Source of the DNA: Pseudomonadota bacterium
GTDB lineage: Bacteria; Bdellovibrionota; Bacteriovoracia; Bacteriovoracales; Bacteriovoracaceae
Direction of reading: 5' to 3'
Length of the DNA stretch: 6,904 bases
Assembly: GCA_021299675.1 (NCBI GenBank)
Contig: JAJTIF010000167.1
Coordinates: 1 to 6,904, forward strand
Positions 1-5,940 of this stretch are shown here, piece by piece. Position 1 is the stretch's first letter; the number at the start of each line of letters is the position of its first letter. Below the pieces are notes generated by a model. That model worked only from the letters and a program-made list of their open reading frames with translations. It had not been told where the DNA came from and did no database searches. The position numbers and the translations under genes are program-made.

Positions 1-368
1 AACTCGCCCTCTTTCATGAGAGGATCTGTGTACTGGATCTTTCGCGTCTCAAATTGAGCTTGATCGCTAAAACGAGAAGCCACAAAGTTAAGGAAAGTCT
101 GATCCACATCAGCTGCCACCGTTTTTTGGGCCCGGGGAATAAAATATTTTGTGAAGTACCCACCCCCACTGCCAATATCCATCACAGAAAGACCTGCCAG
201 TGGACCCATTTTTTCTAGAACTTTGAGGGGTTTTTGCCACTGATCACGGCGGGGATCTTCAAAACGCGCCAGCAGCTCTTCGTGGGTTTTTTTATGCATG
301 TGTTTATTGGCATGATTATGACGCACATGCGAGCAGGCCATGAGAGCGAGGAGCAATAGAAATTTCAT
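1..368 (-). CDS. Lipoprotein with class I SAM-dependent methyltransferase domain (partial, 3' end off window)
   Basis: The first 122 residues are visible. The N-terminus MKFLLLLALMAC is a short lipoprotein signal peptide with lipobox L-M-A-C; Cys12 would be lipidated. After it comes a His-rich stretch (His 14, 17, 19, 23, 25, 29), then a segment ending in RDQWQKP (about residues 42-48) and the SAM-binding motif I, VMDIGSGGGYF (about 62-72). The acidic end of the next strand, AADVD (about 87-91), follows. The order 'MH...E.L..RFE.P.R..WQKP...VLDIGSG' matches a known family of predicted lipoprotein methyltransferases (from memory). The ATG at 368-366 is preceded by AAGGA with about 6 bases of spacing. 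The methyl acceptor is unknown. The export signal is odd for an enzyme needing cytoplasmic SAM. It is divergent from the LolA-like gene. The fold is confident; activity and location are inferred. Confidence 0.85.
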   Translation of the reverse strand, partial: MKFLLLLALMACSHVRHNHANKHMHKKTHEELLARFEDPRRDQWQKPLKVLEKMGPLAGLSVMDIGSGGGYFTKYFIPRAQKTVAADVDQTFLNFVASRFSDQAQFETRKIQYTDPLMKEGE

Positions 369-447
369 ATTTTTCCTTAAACAAACAAAGAGCAGTTCGC
401 ATCATGATAATCGATAAGTTATGATCTTGGAAACAAGGTGGTGTTAA
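369..447. promoter_or_regulatory. Divergent intergenic region between methyltransferase and LolA-like genes
   Basis: These 79 bases must carry the 5' signals of both flanking genes. On the plus strand GATAAT (406-411) is a 5/6 match to a sigma70 -10 box, but no good -35 lies 16-18 bases upstream, so the promoter call is weak. The arms ATCAT (401-405) and ATGAT (421-425) are symmetric around position 413, next to the palindrome ATCGAT (410-415). This could be an operator, but only about half the half-site positions pair. The ribosome binding site AAGGTGG (435-441) serves the gene starting at 448 with 6 bases of spacing, and AAGGA on the minus strand (about 375-379) serves the methyltransferase. 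Confidence 0.4.
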
Positions 448-1242
448 ATGATATTATTTCTTCTTCTCTTGCCTTCTCTGAATCTGATCAACGAGAGCTT
501 CGCACAGAAATGGACGGCTAAAGATATCATGGCGAAAAATGAAAAAGCGCGCCAGACACTAAGTCTCAAGGCTGAGGGAAAAATCACCATCGACGGAGGA
601 ACGCGCAAGCGCCAAGAGAAGACCTTCACCTGGTGGCGCCAGATCCAAAAAGATCAAGTCCACTTTAACACCCTCACTCTTTTCCATACGCCCGCCACGG
701 TGAAGAACCAAGCGATTCTTTTTCTGGAAGAGAGCGGCGAGAAAAATGAAATCCTCATGTGGCTGCCCACCTTTAAAAAAACCCGCATCATCGAGAGCTC
801 TCAGCAAAACTCAAGCTTCATGGCCAGCGACTTCACCTTCTCCGATATCACGGCCCTGCAGAATGAAGACTACACATTCACAGAAAAAGGCATTGAGAGC
901 TGCCCCAACCTAGCCAAGATTAAGTGCTATAAGATTGATTCCGCCCTGAAAAATCCCGAGAGTGCGAAACGCTTAGGCTACCACAAACTCATTCTCTGGA
1001 TCCGCCAAGACAACTCCATGACCGATCGGGTTCACTACCTTGACGAAAGTGGCAAGGTCTTCAAGCAGCTCGACACCACAGGGCCCGTGGCCATTAACCC
1101 AGGCAAATTCTTTTTCACTAAACTTGAAATGAAAAACCTGACCAATGCTCAGTTCACCATCTTGGAATTCTCTGGCATCGACTGGAAGACTCCGATCCCT
1201 GATTCTCGCTTCTACAAGCAGAAACTAGGTAAAGATGATTAG
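448..1242 (+). CDS. Outer membrane lipoprotein-sorting protein (LolA/RseB-like fold), exported
   Basis: A 264-residue protein. Residues 1-19 form a signal peptide (hydrophobic core ILFLLLLP, cleavage after S-F-A at about 19/20), so it is probably periplasmic. The mature part fits the 'outer membrane lipoprotein-sorting' family: LFHTPATVKNQAILF (78-92), the strand MWLPTFKKTRII (104-115), and the typical ASDFTFSDI segment (126-134). LolA-fold proteins have a half-barrel that shelters acyl chains or other hydrophobic ligands; family members are often encoded beside RND/MMPL or FtsX-type transporters. Cys152 and Cys160 could form a disulfide. The start is fixed by an in-frame TAA at 445-447 directly before the ATG, and by AAGGTGG at 435-441. 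The stop overlaps the barrel gene by 8 bp, suggesting translational coupling. The signal peptide has no Lys or Arg before its hydrophobic core, which is unusual. The cargo is unknown. Confidence 0.8.
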   Translation: MILFLLLLPSLNLINESFAQKWTAKDIMAKNEKARQTLSLKAEGKITIDGGTRKRQEKTFTWWRQIQKDQVHFNTLTLFHTPATVKNQAILFLEESGEKNEILMWLPTFKKTRIIESSQQNSSFMASDFTFSDITALQNEDYTFTEKGIESCPNLAKIKCYKIDSALKNPESAKRLGYHKLILWIRQDNSMTDRVHYLDESGKVFKQLDTTGPVAINPGKFFFTKLEMKNLTNAQFTILEFSGIDWKTPIPDSRFYKQKLGKDD

Positions 1243-2512
1243 CCTCGCTCTCCTCTTAACTTTGCTGGCCCCCTCGGCGCAAGCTTTTGAGTGGGGTGGA
1301 AAACTCTGGGGCAACTCACTGGTGAAAACCTCACACCCGCTGGAGCAGCAGACCCAGCATAACGGTGGGGCGCGGATCTTTGGAAAATATAAACCCAATG
1401 ACTCTTGGCAATTCTCGCTTGAGGCCTTGGGCTTTGGCATCCAAACCCCACTGCTTATTGTGCCCAAAAAAGATCTCGAAGCTGGCAGTGCCTTCGTTGA
1501 GTTTAATCAACTCTCTCTTATGTATAAAACCGAGAGCTTTCGTCTTAAGGCCGGACGCCAGATCACTTCCTGGGGCAAATCCGATGGCATCAATCCTACT
1601 GATTTTCTCAGCGGCAAGCGTAACCTGCTTTTAGTCACTGAAGACTCCCTCACCCGCCGCGGCCACACCAGTGCGAGTCTGGAGTGGACACCGCAAAGTG
1701 GCGCCAGTCCTTGGAGCTTTGAGTTTTGGTACGTGCATGAACACGCCTACTCAGATGTGCTCCTGAACAGTAAGCTGACCCAAAACGTGATCAGCCTGAA
1801 TGAGCAAGAGCTCTACCAGGAAAAAGAATTTGCCCTGAAGTTTAACTACCTCGGAGCGGGATTTGATTTCGACTACATCTTCTACCGTGGAGTCACCAAG
1901 ACCCCGCTCTTGACCGAGCAATCCAGAAGTCTTCTGCCTCTCAACATCTCCCTCAAACCCATCTATGCACGCCAAGAGGGCCATGGACTGAATATAGCGC
2001 GAGATTTTGAGAATTATATTCTGCGTAGTGAGATCGCCTACCAGCGCCGACTCGATACTTTTGCTAACGCCGACGCCATCACCAACCCGGATCGTGTGGA
2101 CGTGGTCATCGGCTTTGAAAAAAGTGTGGGAGAGAATCACCGCTTCAATATTCAAGCCGTGGGACACCACTACCCTGACTACCAGCGCTCGCCTTCGACG
2201 GATCAGATCACTCGCTCGGTACAAAATATCAATCTTCTACTCCAGGCCCAGCATCAAGAGACGCGGATCGGCTCGCTTCTGGTGTATCAGTACGAACCCT
2301 TGGAGCTCAATCAATTTAAATTTAAGTTCTCTTGGATGAACTACTTCCACTACGAGAGCGCGCAGCTCATCACACCGCAGTTTGATTATCTCTGGACCGA
2401 GAATTTTCATCTCTCCATTTACGCTCTGATCTTCGATGGCAGCCGCAACACTCCCTTGGGAGTGCTCAAGGATCTGAGCTCCGTCGGCTTTGGGGCTTCA
2501 CTCGTATTCTAG
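1235..2512 (+). CDS. Outer-membrane beta-barrel protein (DUF1302-like/porin-like)
   Basis: A 425-residue protein with a signal peptide at 1-17 (cleavage after A-Q-A, mature start F-E-W). The rest has alternating hydrophobic/polar strands rich in aromatic residues, for example SFRLKAGRQITSWG (101-114) and SFEFWYVHEH (161-170). It ends in G-A-S-L-V-F, the C-terminal Phe signature recognised by the BAM machinery. The segment G-R-Q-I-T-S-W-G-K-S-D-G-I-N-P-T-D (107-123) resembles a motif I associate with DUF1302-like barrels found beside lipoprotein-sorting proteins; this is from memory. The ATG lies inside the end of the upstream gene (8 bp overlap). An in-frame TAG at 1226-1228 rules out an earlier start, and AGGT (1227-1230) is a modest ribosome binding site. 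It is co-transcribed with the LolA-like gene. The last 15 bp overlap the 3' end of the opposing permease gene. The substrate is unknown; it may be the outer-membrane partner of the LolA-like protein. Confidence 0.8.
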   Translation: MISLALLLTLLAPSAQAFEWGGKLWGNSLVKTSHPLEQQTQHNGGARIFGKYKPNDSWQFSLEALGFGIQTPLLIVPKKDLEAGSAFVEFNQLSLMYKTESFRLKAGRQITSWGKSDGINPTDFLSGKRNLLLVTEDSLTRRGHTSASLEWTPQSGASPWSFEFWYVHEHAYSDVLLNSKLTQNVISLNEQELYQEKEFALKFNYLGAGFDFDYIFYRGVTKTPLLTEQSRSLLPLNISLKPIYARQEGHGLNIARDFENYILRSEIAYQRRLDTFANADAITNPDRVDVVIGFEKSVGENHRFNIQAVGHHYPDYQRSPSTDQITRSVQNINLLLQAQHQETRIGSLLVYQYEPLELNQFKFKFSWMNYFHYESAQLITPQFDYLWTENFHLSIYALIFDGSRNTPLGVLKDLSSVGFGASLVF

Positions 2513-5104
2513 GGCCTCTCTGAGCTTCAGGCCCGCCGCCTTAAGCGCGGGGAAGATGCCTGAGATGAATGAGACGAAGAGCCCGATCCCAAAGAGCAGA
2601 AAGAAATCCTTCAAAGTGAAGAAGAAATCTACTTTCCAACCCAGCATGTAACTCAAGGTGGAATTCACCCACAGATAAGAGAGGGGAATGGTCAAAGCAA
2701 ACGAGACCAGGATCCCGATGAAGCCCAGACTCGCAGACTCTAGAAGAATCATCAAAAGCATCTGGCCTTTAGTCATACCGATCGAGCGGATACAACCCAG
2801 CTCTCGAAAGCGCTGAAGGATTGCAATCAGGATAGAGTTCAAAAGTCCCAGGGTTCCGATAAAGAGCGCCACCCATTTAGTGGAGTCACTCATGGCCATG
2901 TTGTCTTCGAGGTTACGGGCCACTTCTTCCCGGATCTTTGAGGGCAGGTTCACCACCAGATGCTCCGCCTTCACCTGAGTATTAATGAGCGCGATGAAAT
3001 CGGTGCTGGTGAGCGCGGGATCATGATCGACGGTGATGAGAGTCACCAAGGGATCTTTCCAATACTTTTTATAAACTTCCCGGTCCATGTAGATCACGCC
3101 ATTGGGACTGGCGAACTCACGAATATTGCCACCGATGAAAAACCCCACACGCCCGGAGGGAGTGTCGATATCCAAGGTGTCACCGACTTTCTTTCCGATG
3201 TTTTTGAGCATCGTCTCAGAGAGCAAAAGAGTATCGCGAGTGGGATGAAAGAGCGCGTCCGCTAAATCCTTGGCGCTGCCTTCGATCGGATCGATGTAGC
3301 GGATGATCGAGGTATCGGCCGGCTTGTCGTAAGCCTTCACGATGTAGCGCTGGGACTGGATAGTGAGGGGAATGATACGCAAAGAAAGAATTGGTTTGGG
3401 GTTGCCTGGATTTAATCCTGGCAGAGTGCTCTGGAGGCGTGGAATTAAAGATTCGTGTAAGGGCTGGATCTGCAGACCCGAGATGCTCCCCCAGGGAGTG
3501 ATGTTCACCGCATGAGGCATGCTGGTGATGCGATCGACCCAGCCCAGGATGGTGGATTTAAAAGAGAGATTAATCGCGGTGACGATGATGACAAGACTGA
3601 ACCCCAGTGAGAGGTGGATGGAAGTGCTGGCCGTGCGCAGGGGATTTTTAAGCAGATTGGCCATGGAGAATTTAAATAGAAAGGGCAGCGGCAAGCGGTG
3701 CAGAAGACCTAAAAGCGTGAGCACTAAAAAGGGCCCCATCAAGACGATGCCTGAGAGACCAAGCAACAAGATGAGAGGCTGGATCTCTTTGGTTTGCAGC
3801 CAGTCTTGGGAGGCAGAAAAATAATCCGCGGCCACCGTCAGACTCATGAGCACTAGCCCAACCCAAGCCGCCCAGATAAAAATCTTTGGTTTCTTGTGAT
3901 GAGTGAAATCCACCACCGCAGGTTTGATGGCTTCGATGGGATTGATCTGGAGCGCTTTATAGAGAGGGTAAATCAGAGCGATGGAAGAGCTCATGAGACC
4001 CAGGATCACCGACGCCAAAAGGTCACTGGGTCCGAAGGTGATGGTCATCTGATTGACATTGGTCATGAGAGTTGAGTTGAGGCCCCGCGCCATCTGATCG
4101 GCAGAGCTTTCAGCAAAACTCATCCCGATGAAGCAGCCCAGGATGGAGCTGATGAGGGCCAGGAAAAGAAACTCTCCTGCAAAAAGGATCACAATATGGT
4201 GAGAGGCGGCTCCGAAGGCGCGTAAGGATCCGATGTCTTTTCTTCGCTGGGAGATCGCGGTATTAACGGTGTTCACGATGATCATGAAACTCACTAAGAA
4301 AGCGATGAGTCCCAAAAGATTTGAGACGTCTTGCACGGATTTCACTAACTGCTGCATCGATTCCGATTGCTCGGCCTTGTCTTCGATGCGAAAGCGCGCC
4401 CCCAAAAGTGTCTGGAGTTCACTCTTGAGCTCTTTAACAGAGGCCTGAGGCTGAACCAGAATATCAATGCGGTCATACAGACCATCACGACCAAAATTAT
4501 AGCGGGCGCCATCAATATCCATGATGGCCAACCTGCCGTTGAAAGCTTTCGCCGGGCCCACGTTATCGATCAATCCGCGGATAGCAAAAGACTTCACCCC
4601 TTCTTTGGTCAGAAGTTCAATGCTGTCTTCCATGGCGAGTTTATTCTGGGCCGCCCACGTTTTGGTGACGATCACACTGTCGGCTTGGTTCACGAACGCC
4701 AAGGGGTCAGGAACAATGTCTCCCCCGCCCTCGTTGTAATCACGGATCGAGGTGTCCTTGAGCATGTCGATGCCCAGAAACACCATAGGGAGCGCCTCGG
4801 GACTGTCATCGACGTAGGCGTAATTCAGGATCAGCGGGATCGCCGCTTTCACACTCGCAAGACCCTTCACTTTTTCCAGCACCGCTTCTTCAAAGCCCAT
4901 GCCGTCTGAAGTGATCGTCAGATCTGATTTGCCTGTCATGGATTCAATGTTCTGATCCAGTGAGCGCAAAGTCGCGTCGTTGAGCAAACGGATGGAGAGG
5001 AAGAGAGAAATCCCTAAGGCCACTCCGAGCGCCGTCAGAAGACTGCGGAAAGGATGGAGGATAAGATAGCGCAGAGAAAAATAGCGAAAAAGATTAAAGA
5101 TCAC
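2498..5104 (-). CDS. ABC transporter permease, tandem MacB/FtsX type (YbbP-like architecture)
   Basis: An 868-residue inner-membrane protein with about ten membrane segments: roughly 21-39, 262-284, 304-328, 361-383, 408-426, 443-467, 492-513, 744-764, 782-808 and 833-855. It is two FtsX modules fused in one chain. Each has an N-terminal helix, a large periplasmic MacB-like domain (about 40-260 and 514-743) and a three-helix FtsX block. The cytoplasmic coupling motifs repeat: RRKDIGSLRAFGA (287-299) and RFRELGCIRSIGM (765-777). The two extra central helices resemble YbbP/COG3127 proteins. Such type VII ABC permeases transmit ATPase motion to the periplasm (lipoprotein release in LolCE, efflux in MacB, hydrophobic compound extraction proposed for YbbAP) rather than forming a classical channel. 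The start is GTG at 5104-5102, behind AGGAG (5115-5111) with 6 bases of spacing. The ATPase stop lies 9 bp upstream, indicating translational coupling. The 3' end overlaps the barrel gene by 15 bp. The substrate is not evident. Confidence 0.9.
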   Translation of the reverse strand: MIFNLFRYFSLRYLILHPFRSLLTALGVALGISLFLSIRLLNDATLRSLDQNIESMTGKSDLTITSDGMGFEEAVLEKVKGLASVKAAIPLILNYAYVDDSPEALPMVFLGIDMLKDTSIRDYNEGGGDIVPDPLAFVNQADSVIVTKTWAAQNKLAMEDSIELLTKEGVKSFAIRGLIDNVGPAKAFNGRLAIMDIDGARYNFGRDGLYDRIDILVQPQASVKELKSELQTLLGARFRIEDKAEQSESMQQLVKSVQDVSNLLGLIAFLVSFMIIVNTVNTAISQRRKDIGSLRAFGAASHHIVILFAGEFLFLALISSILGCFIGMSFAESSADQMARGLNSTLMTNVNQMTITFGPSDLLASVILGLMSSSIALIYPLYKALQINPIEAIKPAVVDFTHHKKPKIFIWAAWVGLVLMSLTVAADYFSASQDWLQTKEIQPLILLLGLSGIVLMGPFLVLTLLGLLHRLPLPFLFKFSMANLLKNPLRTASTSIHLSLGFSLVIIVTAINLSFKSTILGWVDRITSMPHAVNITPWGSISGLQIQPLHESLIPRLQSTLPGLNPGNPKPILSLRIIPLTIQSQRYIVKAYDKPADTSIIRYIDPIEGSAKDLADALFHPTRDTLLLSETMLKNIGKKVGDTLDIDTPSGRVGFFIGGNIREFASPNGVIYMDREVYKKYWKDPLVTLITVDHDPALTSTDFIALINTQVKAEHLVVNLPSKIREEVARNLEDNMAMSDSTKWVALFIGTLGLLNSILIAILQRFRELGCIRSIGMTKGQMLLMILLESASLGFIGILVSFALTIPLSYLWVNSTLSYMLGWKVDFFFTLKDFFLLFGIGLFVSFISGIFPALKAAGLKLREALEYE
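2512..2534. other. GC-rich hairpin at the convergent gene junction
   Basis: GGGCCT (2512-2517) and AGGCCC (2529-2534) are perfect inverted repeats of 6 bp with an 11-base loop. They begin at the last base of the barrel stop codon and lie within the final codons of the opposing permease gene. There is no T-tract after the stem on either strand, so it is not a canonical intrinsic terminator. It could stabilise 3' ends or help separate the two converging transcripts, or be incidental to the coding sequence. Confidence 0.35.
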
Positions 5105-5110
5105 TCAGGG

Positions 5111-5115
5111 CTCCT
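5111..5115 (-). promoter_or_regulatory. Ribosome binding site for the permease, overlapping the ATPase stop
   Basis: AGGAG on the minus strand lies 6 bases before the GTG start at 5104 and overlaps the TAG stop of the ATPase gene (5116-5114). This supports GTG as the true start and suggests that ribosomes finishing the ATPase reinitiate on the permease. Confidence 0.75.
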
Positions 5116-5782
5116 AAACCACAACGCCATCGAGGAGCTGAACCTTGCGGTCTGCCACCTCAGCGGCACTTTTATCATGGGTGACCATGACTAAGGTGAC
5201 ATTAAAATCTTTGACTAGGTTTTTGAGGATACTCAAGACTTCGGCGCCGTTTTTAGAATCGAGGTTTCCGGTCGGCTCGTCCGCTAAAATGAGAGAAGGT
5301 TTATTCACCAAGGCCCGCGCGATCGCCACCCGTTGCATCTCGCCGCCCGAGAGCTGATGGGGCCTGTGATCAAGCCGGTGCCCGAGCCCCAGGCGCTCCA
5401 GGGTTTCCGTGGCAAAACCTCTAACCGAACTGAGGCTCTTGCCATCGAGAAAACAAGGGAGGGCCGCGTTCTCTAGTACGTTCAAGGTCGGCATCAGATT
5501 AAAAAATTGAAAAATAAAACCCAGGCGACGTCTACGGAAGAGAGTGAGTTCCTTATCAGACATGCGCGAGAGATCTTTCCCGTCGATGATGATCTCGCCG
5601 GCACTGGGACGATCGAGCGCACCCAGGAGCTGCAAGAGAGTACTTTTTCCGGCGCCACTAGGACCCATGAGAGAGATGAACTCTCCTTTCTCGATGCCCA
5701 GGTTGATCCCCTTCAGGATCTCCACTTCGTGGTCGGCACTGGCATAGGATTTTCTCAACTGACGAGCTTCAATGAATGACAT
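5114..5782 (-). CDS. ABC transporter ATP-binding protein, LolD/MacB family
   Basis: A 222-residue ATPase, the usual length for LolD-type proteins, with every catalytic motif intact: Walker A GPSGAGKST (40-48), Q-loop Gln92 in FQFFNLMPTLNVLEN, signature LSGGE (144-148), Walker B LILADE (164-169), D-loop N-L-D (173-175) and H-loop His202 in VMVTHD. The sequence FQFFNLMPTLN and the PTGNLD motif are typical of the MacB/LolD/FtsE subgroup that pairs with FtsX-type permeases. The start chosen is ATG at 5782-5780, because residues from there (MSFIEARQL) match the normal N-terminus. A longer frame reaching a TTG at 5842 would add 20 residues with no family support. GAGAGAG (5795-5789) is a weak ribosome binding site. 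It would energise the permease encoded 9 bp downstream, presumably as a dimer with one tandem permease chain. Confidence 0.93.
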   Translation of the reverse strand: MSFIEARQLRKSYASADHEVEILKGINLGIEKGEFISLMGPSGAGKSTLLQLLGALDRPSAGEIIIDGKDLSRMSDKELTLFRRRRLGFIFQFFNLMPTLNVLENAALPCFLDGKSLSSVRGFATETLERLGLGHRLDHRPHQLSGGEMQRVAIARALVNKPSLILADEPTGNLDSKNGAEVLSILKNLVKDFNVTLVMVTHDKSAAEVADRKVQLLDGVVV

Positions 5783-5874
5783 GGTGTTCTCTCTCAAAGT
5801 TGGTGACCCATAAAAGGTATCAATAGAAGGAATTGAATACAAGGCAAGAGACTTTTACTCGGGTATTGTTTTTA

Positions 5875-5903
5875 TTGAGACAACCTTTCAATTCACCTAA
5901 AAT
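5875..5903 (+). promoter_or_regulatory. Sigma70-like promoter for the acyltransferase gene
   Basis: TTGAGA (5875-5880) matches the -35 consensus at 5 of 6 positions and TAAAAT (5898-5903) matches the -10 consensus at 5 of 6. The spacer is exactly 17 bases. The predicted transcription start, around 5910, leaves a leader of about 31 bases before the proposed TTG start at 5941, which argues against any start upstream of about 5910. Confidence 0.6.
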
Positions 5904-5931
5904 AATTCCAGATCAAAAACTCATAGAATTT

Positions 5932-5936
5932 AGGGA
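5932..5936 (+). promoter_or_regulatory. Ribosome binding site supporting the TTG start of the acyltransferase
   Basis: AGGGA lies 4 bases before TTG 5941-5943. Spacing is slightly short, but it is the best Shine-Dalgarno-like sequence near any in-frame start codon between the stop at 5824-5826 and the conserved acyltransferase core. Confidence 0.5.
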
Positions 5937-5940
5937 ACTC

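Larger units (their letters stand above)
5783..5940. promoter_or_regulatory. Divergent intergenic region between ABC ATPase and acyltransferase
   Basis: This 158-bp AT-rich spacer separates the minus-strand transporter pair from the plus-strand acyltransferase. A good plus-strand promoter lies at 5875-5903 (see separate entry). For the minus strand I find no convincing -10/-35 pair; TTGCCT (5853-5848) followed 16 bases later by TATTGA is only a weak candidate. No convincing operator repeat or hairpin was noticed here. Confidence 0.5.

Noticed and set aside
1751..2224. Open frame of 157 residues on the minus strand inside the barrel gene
   Set aside because: It lies wholly antisense to a well-supported exported barrel gene; its translation shows no recognisable domain and it has no independent context.
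2536..2550. CCGC/GCGG inverted repeat just inside the permease 3' end
   Set aside because: Only 4 bp per arm and it encodes the Ala-Ala-Leu-Lys region; no T-tract follows, so a terminator is not supported.
4367..4909. Open frame of 180 residues on the plus strand inside the permease gene
   Set aside because: It is antisense to the permease, which has clear family motifs; the translation has no recognised motif, and long shadow frames are expected in GC-balanced coding DNA.
448..5782. Calling these genes the canonical LolA and LolCDE lipoprotein pathway
   Set aside because: The LolA-like protein belongs to the broader lipoprotein-sorting family rather than classical LolA. The permease is a tandem ten-helix protein rather than separate LolC and LolE, and a barrel gene replaces LolB.
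5783..5842. Extending the ABC ATPase upstream to TTG 5842 (20 extra residues)
   Set aside because: The extension has no family similarity, and ATG 5782 gives the standard LolD-like N-terminus and length.
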